Assembly: GCF_000342045.1 (NCBI RefSeq)
Contig: NZ_AONQ01000027.1
Span: 1-55,386, forward strand
DNA: 55,386 nt
Reading direction: 5' to 3'
Source: Paramagnetospirillum caucaseum
Lineage (GTDB): Bacteria; Pseudomonadota; Alphaproteobacteria; Rhodospirillales; Magnetospirillaceae
In this document: one piece after another, positions 17,764 through 26,129 of the stretch
Layout: every line of letters starts with the position of its first letter
Position numbering within the stretch: the first letter of the stretch is position 1
Position numbers and translations under genes: made by a program
The notes under the pieces: generated by a model
What the model was told of the DNA's origin: nothing
What the model saw: only the letters and a program-made list of their open reading frames with translations
Database searches by the model: none

Positions 17764-17792
17764 TTGCGACCCGTCGCCTTTTTGGCTAATAA
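17764..17792 (+). promoter_or_regulatory. Sigma-70-type promoter for rpmF-plsX-fabH
   Basis: TTGCGA (17764-17769), exactly 17 bases, TAATAA (17787-17792). It lies 39 bases upstream of the rpmF start and would drive rpmF-plsX-fabH separately from the DUF177 gene. Confidence 0.6.
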
Positions 17793-17831
17793 ACCACCCT
17801 TTCCCATTCCGGGTTGAAGCGAGTAGATACT

Positions 17832-18014
17832 ATGGCCGTTCCGAAGAAGAAGACCTCCAAGTCCCGCCGCGACATGCGTCGGTCCCACCACGCCCTGGTC
17901 AACGTGACCGGCGCCGAGTGCCCGAATTGCGGCGAAGTGAAGCTGCCGCACCACGTCTGCGGCTCGTGCGGCCACTATGACGGCCGTGAGGTTGTCGCCC
18001 AGGCGGAAGCCTAA
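17832..18014 (+). CDS. rpmF: 50S ribosomal protein L32
   Basis: 60 residues beginning [20 protein letters not shown], the classic L32 start. Four cysteines (CPNC and CGSC pairs) make it the zinc-binding form. The ATG at 17832 gives the family N-terminus; an upstream ATG would add a non-family extension. Followed by plsX and fabH, the conserved ribosome/lipid cluster. Confidence 0.97.
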   Translation: MAVPKKKTSKSRRDMRRSHHALVNVTGAECPNCGEVKLPHHVCGSCGHYDGREVVAQAEA

Positions 18015-18049
18015 GCCGTTTCATTGGCTAGGCAGGGGAGTGCGGGCCG

Positions 18050-19105
18050 GTGAGCAGTGCTGTCACCATTTCCATTGACGCCATGGGGGGCGATGCCGCC
18101 CCCGACATGGTTGTGGAAGGGGTGCGCATGGCTCATGAACGCCTCCCCCATGTTCGCTATCTGATGTTCGGGGATGCCGGCAAGATCGAGCCTTTGCTGG
18201 CGCGTTTTCCCGAACTCAAGGGCGTCTGCACCGTCCATCATACCGACGAGGCGGTGTCCAACGACGCCAAGCCCAGCCAGGTCCTGCGCAACGGGCGCAA
18301 GTCCAGCATGTGGCTGGCCGTCGAGGCCGTCCAGAAGGGCGAGGCTGCGGGAATCGTCTCGGCGGGCAATACCGGCGCGCTGATGGCGGTGTCCAAGTTC
18401 GTGCTGCGCATGCTGCCGGGCATCGACCGCCCGGCCATCGCCGGCATGTTCCCCACCGTCAAGGGCGAGACGCTGATGCTCGACCTGGGCGCCAACGTCG
18501 ACTGCAACTCCAACAATCTGGTGGAGTTCGCGGTGATGGGCGAGGTCTACGCCCGCGCCGTGCTCGGCCTGGAAAAGCCGTCCATCGGCCTCTTGAACGT
18601 CGGCTCCGAGGACATGAAGGGCAACGACGCTGTCAAGGCCGCGGCGGCCGCGCTGCGCGATTCCCATCTGCCCATCAGCTTCTACGGCTTCGTCGAGGGC
18701 AACGACATCTGCGGCGGCACTGTCGACGTGGTGGTGACCGACGGGTTCACCGGCAACATCGCGCTGAAGACCGCCGAAGGCACCGTCAAGCTGTATTCGA
18801 CCTTCCTCAAGGAAGGGTTCCAGAGCTCGCTTCTCGCCAAGTTCGGTTATCTGTTCGCCCGCCACGCCATCAACAAGGTCAAGGTGCGGACCGATCCCCG
18901 CCGCTACAACGGCGCCATGTTCCTCGGTCTCAACGGCATCGCGGTGAAGAGCCACGGCGGCACCGACGCCTTCGGCTTCGCCAATGCGGTCGGTGTTGCC
19001 GTCGAACTGGTCAGCCACGGCTATAACGACCGCATCCGCAAGGAATTCGACCGGCTGAAGCCGGCCGAGGTTTCCCCCTCGCAACTGGCCGCCGGAACCC
19101 GGTGA
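18050..19105 (+). CDS. plsX: Phosphate acyltransferase PlsX
   Basis: 351 residues from GTG 18050. It makes acyl-phosphate from acyl-ACP for phospholipid synthesis with PlsY. Characteristic parts: [18 protein letters not shown] at the start, [27 protein letters not shown] and [24 protein letters not shown] lies about 9 bases upstream. Tightly followed by fabH. Confidence 0.97.
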   Translation: MSSAVTISIDAMGGDAAPDMVVEGVRMAHERLPHVRYLMFGDAGKIEPLLARFPELKGVCTVHHTDEAVSNDAKPSQVLRNGRKSSMWLAVEAVQKGEAAGIVSAGNTGALMAVSKFVLRMLPGIDRPAIAGMFPTVKGETLMLDLGANVDCNSNNLVEFAVMGEVYARAVLGLEKPSIGLLNVGSEDMKGNDAVKAAAAALRDSHLPISFYGFVEGNDICGGTVDVVVTDGFTGNIALKTAEGTVKLYSTFLKEGFQSSLLAKFGYLFARHAINKVKVRTDPRRYNGAMFLGLNGIAVKSHGGTDAFGFANAVGVAVELVSHGYNDRIRKEFDRLKPAEVSPSQLAAGTR

Positions 19106-19118
19106 CAAGGGACAGATC

Positions 19119-20093
19119 ATGATCGTGCGCTCCCAGATCGTCGGCTGCGGCTCCTATCTTCCGTCCCGGCTGGTCACCAACGCCGAACTGGCCGCCCAGG
19201 TGGACACCTCGGACGAGTGGATCGTCGAGCGCTCGGGCATCCGCCAGCGCCACATCGCCGCCGAGGGCGAGACCACCTCTGATCTGGCCACCCATGCCGC
19301 CCTGCGGGCGCTGGAATCCGCCGGCATCTCCGGTTCCGCCGTGGATTTGATCATCCTGGCCACCGCCACCCCGGACAACACCTTTCCCGCCACCGCCACC
19401 AAGGTGCAGCAGCGTATCGGCATGAAGCATGGTGCCGCTTTCGATATCCAGGCGGTGTGCTCGGGCTTCGTCTATGCCTTGTCGGTGGCCGACAACTTCA
19501 TCAAGACCGGGCAGGTGCAGACCGCCCTGGTGATCGGTGCCGAGACCTTCTCGCGCATCCTCGACTGGAACGACCGCGCCACCTGCGTTCTGTTCGGTGA
19601 CGGCGCCGGCGCCGTGGTGCTGCGCGCCAACCGCGGCAAGGGCGGCAGCAATGACCGCGGCATCCTGTCGACCCATCTCCACTCGGACGGCAGCCATTAC
19701 GACCTGCTCTATGTGGACGGCGGCCCGTCCAGCACCCAGACGGTGGGCCATGTGCACATGGAAGGCCGTGAGGTGTTCCGCCATGCGGTGATCAATCTGG
19801 CCTCGGTGGTGGGCGAGGCCCTGTCGGCCAACGACCTCAAGGCCTCGGACATCGACTGGGTGGTGCCGCACCAGGCCAACCGCCGCATCATCGAAGGCAC
19901 CGCCAAGAAGCTGGGTTTCCCGCTGGCCAAGATGGTGATGACCGTGGAAAAGCACGCCAATACCTCGGCGGCCTCCATTCCCCTGGCGCTCACCGAGGCG
20001 GTGGGCGACGGCCGCATCAAGCCGGGTCAACTGGTGCTGCTTGAAGCCATGGGTGGCGGATTCACCTGGGGTTCCGCCCTGGTGCGGATGTAG
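19119..20093 (+). CDS. fabH: 3-oxoacyl-ACP synthase III
   Basis: 324 residues; the initiating condensation of acetyl-CoA with malonyl-ACP. The catalytic triad is visible: cysteine in [10 protein letters not shown], histidine in PHQANRRI, asparagine in [14 protein letters not shown]. The C-terminal [13 protein letters not shown] is standard. An ATG at 19119 follows the plsX stop by 13 bases. Confidence 0.97.
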   Translation: MIVRSQIVGCGSYLPSRLVTNAELAAQVDTSDEWIVERSGIRQRHIAAEGETTSDLATHAALRALESAGISGSAVDLIILATATPDNTFPATATKVQQRIGMKHGAAFDIQAVCSGFVYALSVADNFIKTGQVQTALVIGAETFSRILDWNDRATCVLFGDGAGAVVLRANRGKGGSNDRGILSTHLHSDGSHYDLLYVDGGPSSTQTVGHVHMEGREVFRHAVINLASVVGEALSANDLKASDIDWVVPHQANRRIIEGTAKKLGFPLAKMVMTVEKHANTSAASIPLALTEAVGDGRIKPGQLVLLEAMGGGFTWGSALVRM

Positions 20094-20140
20094 CTATACT
20101 CTTGCATGGCTGTTGAACGCCATCCTCCATCCCTCTGATA

Positions 20141-20169
20141 TTGACGGGTTTATCGTAAAGGTCTAGGGT
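20141..20169 (+). promoter_or_regulatory. Probable ihfA promoter
   Basis: TTGACG (20141-20146), 17-base spacer, TAGGGT (20164-20169); about 39 bases before the ihfA ATG. Confidence 0.5.
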
Positions 20170-20208
20170 CGCACCAGCTTTTCGGATTCCTTTTTCGGCT
20201 GGGGCGTC

Positions 20209-20529
20209 ATGACTGAGAAGACCATTACGCGGGCGCAACTGAGCGAGGCCGTCTATCAGGAGGTCGGGCTGTCGCGCAACGAGTCCGCCGATCTGTTGGA
20301 GGCCGTCCTGGACGAGATTGCCGGCGCGCTGGCCACGGGCGACGCGGTGAAGATTTCCTCGTTCGGCAGTTTCTCGGTCCGCTCCAAGGGGCAGCGCATC
20401 GGCCGCAATCCCAAGACCGGCGAGGAAGTGCCCATCACGCCGCGCCGCGTGCTGGTGTTCCGTCCCTCGCAGCTCCTGAAGAAGAAGATCAACGACGGTA
20501 TGACCGCCAAGCGCAGCGGGGGCAAATGA
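20209..20529 (+). CDS. ihfA: Integration host factor subunit alpha
   Basis: 106 residues of the HU/IHF fold: [20 protein letters not shown] at the start, the body-domain [20 protein letters not shown], and the DNA-inserting arm tip [14 protein letters not shown] bends DNA at sigma-54 promoters and recombination sites. The start at 20209 is the only ATG that gives the family N-terminus. The stop overlaps the next start as ATGA, the usual ihfA-MerR pair. Confidence 0.95.
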   Translation: MTEKTITRAQLSEAVYQEVGLSRNESADLLEAVLDEIAGALATGDAVKISSFGSFSVRSKGQRIGRNPKTGEEVPITPRRVLVFRPSQLLKKKINDGMTAKRSGGK

Positions 20530-21089
20530 CCGGCGACGACGGGGAAGAGATGGCGGGCCGGCGCAACGGCAAGTCCGAGGCGGCGTTCCGGACCATCAGC
20601 GAGGTCGCCGACGACCTCGACGTTCCCCAGCACGTCCTCCGCTTCTGGGAGGGCAAGTTTCCCCAGGTCAAGCCGTTGAAGCGCGGCGGCGGCCGGCGCT
20701 ATTACCGTCCCGACGACGTGGCGCTGCTGCGGCGTATCCGCGACCTGCTCTACAGCGAAGGCTACACCATCAAGGGCGTGCAGAAGTTGCTGAAGGAGGG
20801 CGGGGCCAAGGATGCCCACGCCGCCCCGGCGCCGGCCCGCGCCGCCGAGCCGGAACTGTCCCTGGACCTCGACCATCCCGGCGAGGATCATGACGATCCC
20901 GAGGACGACGGGGACGAGGATCTGGTCGTCGAGGAGGACGAAGCCCGCCACGCCGTGGTGCGGGCCATCACCGCCGGCGGCGGCGATCTTCCGGTGCCGG
21001 CGGGGGGGCTCGGCCCCAATCTGCGCCACGAACTGGAAGACATCCTGGCCGAGTTGGAGCAGTTGCGGGCCTTGTTGCGGGCCCGGTGA
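20526..21089 (+). CDS. MerR-family transcriptional regulator
   Basis: 187 residues. Residues 20-95 are a MerR winged-helix DNA-binding domain: [20 protein letters not shown], then [18 protein letters not shown] and [16 protein letters not shown]. The rest is an acidic linker (about residues 115-140) and a short C-terminal coiled coil. No cysteine sensor or ligand domain is visible, so the signal is unknown. Overlaps ihfA by 4 bases. Confidence 0.9.
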   Translation: MTGDDGEEMAGRRNGKSEAAFRTISEVADDLDVPQHVLRFWEGKFPQVKPLKRGGGRRYYRPDDVALLRRIRDLLYSEGYTIKGVQKLLKEGGAKDAHAAPAPARAAEPELSLDLDHPGEDHDDPEDDGDEDLVVEEDEARHAVVRAITAGGGDLPVPAGGLGPNLRHELEDILAELEQLRALLRAR

Positions 21090-21108
21090 TTTTCCCTGAA
21101 GAACTGGG

Positions 21109-21137
21109 TTGCGTTGGCCGGGCCGCCTGACTATAGT
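21109..21137 (+). promoter_or_regulatory. tRNA-Pro promoter
   Basis: TTGCGT (21109-21114), 17-base spacer, TATAGT (21132-21137). The position suits the tRNA, with a leader of about 90 bases. Confidence 0.55.
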
Positions 21138-21232
21138 GCGCCCCTCTCCCGGCACACCCCGCCGGTTTTTCCCCCTCCCGGAGCGGTTCTCCGCCTGGGA
21201 ACAAAGGTTTCGGTGGGCTCGCCCACCACGGT

Positions 21233-21309
21233 CGGAGCGTAGCGCAGCCCGGTAGCGCATCAGTCTGGGGGACTGGGGGTCGCAGGTTCGAATCCTGTCG
21301 CTCCGACCA
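21233..21309 (+). tRNA. tRNA-Pro (anticodon GGG)
   Basis: 77-nt cloverleaf with CCA encoded. Acceptor CGGAGCG (21233-21239) pairs with CGCTCCG (21299-21305); the D stem is GCGC/GCGC; the anticodon stem TCAGT/ACTGG encloses the loop CTGGGGG with anticodon GGG; the T arm is GCAGG-TTCGAAT-CCTGT. The acceptor sequence matches proteobacterial tRNA-Pro. Confidence 0.95.
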
Positions 21310-21316
21310 AAAATTC

Positions 21317-21349
21317 AACGGCCCGGCTCGGATCATGAGCCGGGCCGTT
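21317..21349 (+). terminator. Terminator after tRNA-Pro
   Basis: Perfect 13-bp stem AACGGCCCGGCTC (21317-21329) with GAGCCGGGCCGTT (21337-21349), 7-base loop, then a short T stretch. Confidence 0.75.
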
Positions 21350-21440
21350 TCGCTTTCCAATCGGGGCCCGGACCTGACCTTGAAACCGTGTCTGAGGCAG
21401 GCTAGCCTTGGGCCGCCATTCAGCAGGGGGCCCCATCCAG

Positions 21441-22310
21441 ATGTCCGCGTCGCCGCCATCGCTCACCGCAATTCTCGGCCTTGATCTGAGCGTCGATATC
21501 GTGGATATCGGCGCCAATCCCATCGACGGCGATCCGCCCTACAAGGGGTTGCTGCAATGCGGGGCGGCCCGTCTGGTCGGCTTCGAGCCCAATCCCGGCG
21601 CGCTGGCCCGGCTGAACCGGGCCAAGGGGCCGTCCGAGACCTACCTGCCTTACGCGGTGGGCGACGGCGGACGCCATACGCTCAACCTGTGCCAGGCCGA
21701 GGGCATGACCTCGCTGCTGACTCCGAACCGGACGTTTTTCCAGTACTTCCACGGTTTCAGCGATTGGGCGCGGGTCGTCAGGAAAATGGAGGTGGATACG
21801 GTCCGCCTGGACGACGTGGAGCAGATCAGGCGCCTGGACTATCTCAAGATCGACATTCAGGGCGGCGAACTGACGGTTTTCAAGAATGCGCCGCGGCGTC
21901 TGGCCGAGTGTCTGGTGATTCAGACCGAGGTGGAGTTCTTGCCGCTTTACGAGGGACAGCCGCTGTTTTCCGAGGTCGAGATGCATCTGCGGGCCCTCGG
22001 CTTCGTGTTTCACCGTTTCTGGCCACTGCGGACCCGGGTCATCAAACCGATGCTGATCGACAACGATCCCTACAAGGGATTGTCCCAGGTGGTGGACGGC
22101 GACGCGGTGTTCGTGCGCGACTTCACCCGGTTCGAATTGCTGGATTCGGCGCAATTGCTGAAGCTGGCCCTGGTCATGCACGATGTCTACCGTTCCTTCG
22201 ACGTGGCGTTGCGGGCCTTGCTGACCCATGACCGCCGCGAGAACACCAGCTATGTGCAGCGCTATCTGGGCGGTGGGGCCGTCGCCGCCGGGGCGGGGAG
22301 CAATCCGTGA
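21441..22310 (+). CDS. FkbM-family SAM-dependent methyltransferase
   Basis: 289 residues from ATG 21441 (CAGCAGGGGG upstream). The methyltransferase FkbM fold is shown by VDIVDIGANPIDGDPPY (SAM-binding loop), LVGFEPNPGALARL, and YLKIDIQGGELTVFKN. FkbM enzymes usually O-methylate sugars or polyketides. Its stop overlaps the GTG of the next gene (GTGA), so the two are co-translated; together with a GT41 glycosyltransferase it suggests glycan or glycoprotein modification, which is inference. Confidence 0.88.
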   Translation: MSASPPSLTAILGLDLSVDIVDIGANPIDGDPPYKGLLQCGAARLVGFEPNPGALARLNRAKGPSETYLPYAVGDGGRHTLNLCQAEGMTSLLTPNRTFFQYFHGFSDWARVVRKMEVDTVRLDDVEQIRRLDYLKIDIQGGELTVFKNAPRRLAECLVIQTEVEFLPLYEGQPLFSEVEMHLRALGFVFHRFWPLRTRVIKPMLIDNDPYKGLSQVVDGDAVFVRDFTRFELLDSAQLLKLALVMHDVYRSFDVALRALLTHDRRENTSYVQRYLGGGAVAAGAGSNP

Positions 22311-24691
22311 CCGGGGCGGACACCCTGTCCCGGGCCCAGGCCGAGCACCGGGGCGGCAACATCGCCGCCGCCGAGCCGCTTTACCGCGCCGTTCTCGCCG
22401 CCGACCCCGATCATGCGGAGGCGCTCTATGCTTTCGGCGTCCTGCTGGCCCAGACGGGGCGGCTTGGCGAGTCCCTCGGCCATCTGGAGCGTGCGGCGCG
22501 GTTGGCCCCCGATGACGGCCGGATCGGCCGCAATTTCGCCCTGGTGCTGCAGGCGGCCGGCCGCCTGCCCGAGGCGGAGCGGGAGTTCCTGCGGCTGCGG
22601 GAATGCGAGCCCGATCAGGCCGAACACCGTTTCGGACTCGGTCTGGTGACCTCGGCGCAAGGGCGGTTGGCCGAGTCCATCGGCCATTTCCGCGACGGCC
22701 TGGCCTTGGCGCCGCACGATGCCGAGGCCTGCTGCAATCTCGGCCTGGCGTACCGTGCCGCCGGCCGCCTGGATGAGGCTGTCGACGCCTTCGCCAGGGC
22801 GGCGCGGCTGGCGCCCGGCCTGGCCAAAGCGCATGGCAACCTGGGCGGCGCCCTGTTTGCCGCCGGCCGTTGGGCCGAGGCGGCCGAAGCCTGGAAGAAG
22901 GCCCTGGTCCTCGACCCGAATCATCCCGAGGTGGAGGCCGACCTGGGCATCGCCCTGGCCAATCTGGGGCGCCTGGACGAGGCCGTCCAGGCCTTCGAGC
23001 GGGCGGTCCGCCTCGATCCCCGGCACCCGGTCTTTCATTACAATCTGGGACGGGCCCTGCACGACATGGGGCGGCTCGACGAGGCCTGCGCCGTGTACGG
23101 TCAGGTCGTCGCCCTGGATCCCGGCCACGCCTCGGCCCATCTGAACCGGGGGGTGATCCTCAGGAAACAGAAGAACTATGCCGAGGCGGTGGCGGCCTAT
23201 GACCGGGCCATCGCGCTGGAGCCGGGCAACGCCCACGCCCATCTCAACCGCAGCAAGGTCCTGTACGACATGGGGCGCCACCAGGAGGCGCTGGCTTCGT
23301 GCCGCGACGCCATCGCTCTCAAGCCCGAGGATGCCGAGGCACACAGCGAACTGGCGCATGTGCGCAAGCAATTGTGCGACTGGGAGGGGCTGGACCGGGA
23401 CGAGGAGAAATGTCTTTCCCTGGTCCGCGCCGGGGCCGGTGGGGTCGATCCCTTCGTCTTCCTGTCCCTGTCCTCGACCCAGGCCGAGCAGTTGGCCTGC
23501 GCCCGGCTGTGGGCGGCGGACATCGCGGCCAGGGCGAAACGGTCCCCCGCCTTGCCGGCCGTCGCCGATGGTGGCGACGCGGGACGCATTCGCCTCGGCT
23601 ATCTGTCCGCCGATTTCCGGGACCATCCGGTGGGCTATCTGGTCGCCAACCTGTTCGAGCGCCACGATCGCCAACGCTTCGAGGTCTTCGCCTATTCCTA
23701 CGGTCCCGACGACGGGAGCCCCACGCGGCGGCGGCTGGAGCAGGGCGTCGACCGCTTCGTCGATCTGCGGTCCCTGACCCACGCCGATGCCGTGTCGCGC
23801 ATTCGCCGGGACGGCATCGACATCCTGGTGGACCTGACCGGTTATACGTTGCACAGCCGGACGGACATCCTGGCGGCGCGCCCGGCCCCCATCCAGGTCA
23901 ATTACCTGGGCTATGCCGGAACCCTGGGGGGCGATTTCGCCGATTACATCCTGGCCGATCCCACCATCCTGCCCATGGCGGAGCAAGCCTCGGTCACCGA
24001 ACGGATCGTCCATCTCCCCAACTGCTACCTGCCGTCCGATCCCGACCGGGCGGCGGTTCCCGGGACGCCGGCAAGAGGGGCCTGCGGCCTGCCCGAGGAC
24101 GGGGTGATCCTCTGCGCGTTTCACAACGCCTACAAGATCAATCCGCCCCTGTTCGACGTCTGGATGCGGGTTCTGGCGCAGGTGCCGGGGAGCGTGTTGT
24201 GGCTGCTCGACGGCTCCGCCAGGGCCAATCTGTGCCGCGAGGCCAAGGCCTGCGGCATCGATCCCGGCCGGCTGGTCTTCGCCCCCCGCGTCGGCATCGG
24301 CGCGTATCTGGCGCGGCACCGCCTGGCCGATCTCTACCTCGACACCTTGCCCTACAACGCCCACGGTTCCGCCGCCGACGCGCTGTGGATGGGGGTGCCG
24401 GTGGTGACCTGTCTCGGCCGGACCTTTCCCGGGCGGGTGGCGGCCAGCGTGCTCAAGGCCGCCGGCCTGCCGGAACTGGTCACCCGCACGCCTGCGCAAT
24501 ACGAGGAACTGGTGCTGGCCCTGGCGCGGGATTCCGAACGCCGGGCCGGGCTCCGGCGGCGGCTGGCCGAGGCGAAATCCGCGTCGGCGCTGTTCGACAA
24601 CGCCCGCTTCACCCGCGATATCGAGACGGCGTTCACCCGGATGTGGCAGCGCCGGGTGGCCGGGAAGCCTCCGGAATCCTTCGCCGTCTGA
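22307..24691 (+). CDS. TPR protein with O-GlcNAc transferase-like GT41 domain
   Basis: 794 residues from GTG 22307. Residues 1 to about 345 are around ten TPR units (for example HYNLGRALHDMGRLDEACAV). Residues 425-785 match the SPINDLY/OGT (GT41) catalytic region: RLGYLSADFRDHPVGYLV, DILVDLTGYTLHSRTDI, RPAPIQVNYLGYAGTLG, CAFHNAYKINPPLFDVW and LPYNAHGSAADALWMGVPVV. It probably transfers a UDP-activated sugar to protein Ser/Thr. Flagellin or other surface proteins are plausible substrates but nothing here identifies one. Translationally coupled to the FkbM gene. Confidence 0.92.
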   Translation: MTGADTLSRAQAEHRGGNIAAAEPLYRAVLAADPDHAEALYAFGVLLAQTGRLGESLGHLERAARLAPDDGRIGRNFALVLQAAGRLPEAEREFLRLRECEPDQAEHRFGLGLVTSAQGRLAESIGHFRDGLALAPHDAEACCNLGLAYRAAGRLDEAVDAFARAARLAPGLAKAHGNLGGALFAAGRWAEAAEAWKKALVLDPNHPEVEADLGIALANLGRLDEAVQAFERAVRLDPRHPVFHYNLGRALHDMGRLDEACAVYGQVVALDPGHASAHLNRGVILRKQKNYAEAVAAYDRAIALEPGNAHAHLNRSKVLYDMGRHQEALASCRDAIALKPEDAEAHSELAHVRKQLCDWEGLDRDEEKCLSLVRAGAGGVDPFVFLSLSSTQAEQLACARLWAADIAARAKRSPALPAVADGGDAGRIRLGYLSADFRDHPVGYLVANLFERHDRQRFEVFAYSYGPDDGSPTRRRLEQGVDRFVDLRSLTHADAVSRIRRDGIDILVDLTGYTLHSRTDILAARPAPIQVNYLGYAGTLGGDFADYILADPTILPMAEQASVTERIVHLPNCYLPSDPDRAAVPGTPARGACGLPEDGVILCAFHNAYKINPPLFDVWMRVLAQVPGSVLWLLDGSARANLCREAKACGIDPGRLVFAPRVGIGAYLARHRLADLYLDTLPYNAHGSAADALWMGVPVVTCLGRTFPGRVAASVLKAAGLPELVTRTPAQYEELVLALARDSERRAGLRRRLAEAKSASALFDNARFTRDIETAFTRMWQRRVAGKPPESFAV

Positions 24692-24835
24692 TCAGTCGCG
24701 CAGGATGGTGGTCAGGGCGATGATCGACCAGCCGAACAGGGTGGAGCCGATCACCGCACCGGCAACCACGATGGCGGCATAGCCCAGGAGGCGGGGAACG
24801 CGGCACTCGGTCTTGCAGGCGGCTTGGGCGGTCAT
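24692..24835 (-). CDS. Small membrane protein, 47 residues
   Basis: ATG at 24835 with GGAG a few bases upstream, TGA at 24692. The first 17 residues hold two cysteines and basic residues (ACKTECRVPR); residues 18-43 form one hydrophobic span rich in Ala, Val, Ile and Gly. It starts one base after the end of the convergent GT41 gene. A perfect 9-bp inverted repeat and promoter-like boxes lie upstream. I do not recognise the family; the good ribosome site, promoter and single span support it being real. Confidence 0.6.
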   Translation of the reverse strand: MTAQAACKTECRVPRLLGYAAIVVAGAVIGSTLFGWSIIALTTILRD

Positions 24836-24844
24836 GGAAGGCTC

Positions 24845-24887
24845 CGTTGGTCAGTCATGTATATGCGCTTTATATAATTGACCAACG
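24845..24887 (-). promoter_or_regulatory. Inverted repeat and promoter of the 47-residue membrane gene
   Basis: CGTTGGTCA (24845-24853) and TGACCAACG (24879-24887) form a perfect 9-bp inverted repeat around a 25-base AT-rich core. On the minus strand TTGGTC (24885-24880) and TATACA (24863-24858) at 16-base spacing look like sigma-70 boxes, so the repeat would overlap the -35 and flank the -10, as an operator would. Confidence 0.5.
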
Positions 24888-24936
24888 TCACATTCAAGGC
24901 TTTGAATTGTTCTGATTCCGGATGGGCGCCATGCAA

Positions 24937-24963
24937 AAGGCCCGGCCGAAGCGGCCGGGCCTT
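24937..24963 (-). terminator. Terminator of the PyrD-like gene
   Basis: 11-bp stem AAGGCCCGGCC/GGCCGGGCCTT with a 5-base loop; on the minus strand it is followed by TTTT. Lies 21 bases beyond the stop of the 24985-25974 gene. Confidence 0.8.
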
Positions 24964-24984
24964 GCCCAGGCTCGATCGGGAAAA

Positions 24985-25974
24985 TCAGGCGTTGTAGGCG
25001 CCGCCCCGCAGGATGCGGATATAGTTGACCCGGTCAAAGGCGGCCAGGTCGCTGGTGGCGCCGCGGCTCATGCGGCCGCGGATGTCGGCGACGGAATCCG
25101 CCTCGCGCTCCTTCAATTCGGCGATCAGGCCGTCGTGCAGGGTCTTCATGTAGTCGATTCCGTGGCGCATCAGGGCCGAGGTGGTCATCACCACGTCGGC
25201 GCCGACGAACAGGTACTTCACCACCTCGGCGGCGGTCTGGACGCCGGAACTGGCGGCGATGGACGCCTTGATCTTGCCGGCCAGGGTGGCGATCCACAAC
25301 AGGGGCAGGCGGATTTCGCCCTTGTGGCTGAGCTTGAGGTCGCGGACCAGCTTCAGCTCCTCCAGGTCGATGTCGGGCTGGTAGAAGCGGTTGAACAGCA
25401 CCACGCCGTCCACCCCGGCCTGATCCAGGCTTTTCACCATGTTGCCCACCGAGCTGAAATAGGGGCTGAGCTTCATGGAAACCGGAATGGACACCGTCTC
25501 CTTCACCGCATCCAGGATGGCGAGATAGCGGGCCTCGACCTCGGTGCCGGTCAGTTCGATATCGGTGGGCAGCAGATAGACGTTCAGTTCGATGGCGTTG
25601 GCGCCGGCCTGCTCGATCTGAGTGGCGTAATCGGTCCAGCCGGTACGCGTGGTGCCGTTCAGGCTGGCGATCACCGGAATCTCCAGGGCGTCCCGGGTGC
25701 GGCGGATCAGCTCGAGATAGTTCTTCGGCCCGGCATTGGCGCTGATATTGGCGGGGAAGTACGAGAACGCCTCGGAATTGCCCTCGCAGACCAGACGCTC
25801 GATCTCGTCGATCTCGTTCTCGATGTCTTCCTGGAAGATGGAGGGCAGCACGATGGCCGCCGCGCCGCAATCCTCCAGCCGGCGTGAATTGCCGAGGTCC
25901 AGCGCCAGCGGCGAGGCCGAGACCACCAGGGGATTCTTCAGGTCGAGGCCGAGATAGCGGGTGGCGAGATTCAT
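24985..25974 (-). CDS. Dihydroorotate dehydrogenase-like flavoprotein
   Basis: 329 residues with the TIM-barrel pattern of PyrD-family proteins: LGLDLKNPLVVSASPLALDL at the start, VIASLNGTT, VSMKLSPYFSSVGNM, DGVVLFNRFYQPDID and the FMN-phosphate region near VQTAAEVVKYLFVGADVVM. The usual class-1 catalytic loop after ELN (SCPN) is replaced by VYLLPTD, so it lacks the base used for dihydroorotate and is probably not the pyrimidine enzyme. This subgroup is uncharacterised to my knowledge. Monocistronic, with its own terminator. Confidence 0.88.
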   Translation of the reverse strand: MNLATRYLGLDLKNPLVVSASPLALDLGNSRRLEDCGAAAIVLPSIFQEDIENEIDEIERLVCEGNSEAFSYFPANISANAGPKNYLELIRRTRDALEIPVIASLNGTTRTGWTDYATQIEQAGANAIELNVYLLPTDIELTGTEVEARYLAILDAVKETVSIPVSMKLSPYFSSVGNMVKSLDQAGVDGVVLFNRFYQPDIDLEELKLVRDLKLSHKGEIRLPLLWIATLAGKIKASIAASSGVQTAAEVVKYLFVGADVVMTTSALMRHGIDYMKTLHDGLIAELKEREADSVADIRGRMSRGATSDLAAFDRVNYIRILRGGAYNA

Positions 25975-26129
25975 GGCGGGGCGTCCTTACAATCTGTTCC
26001 GAGCAATCTGTTTTGGCGTTCACGGGCGAATGTTGCGCGAGAGAAAGGGTAGACCCGGCCGGGCTCGCGCGGCAAGCCGGAAACGGATATGGTGCGCGGC
26101 GCCCCGATCTTCCAGGTTTCCGGCAAGTC

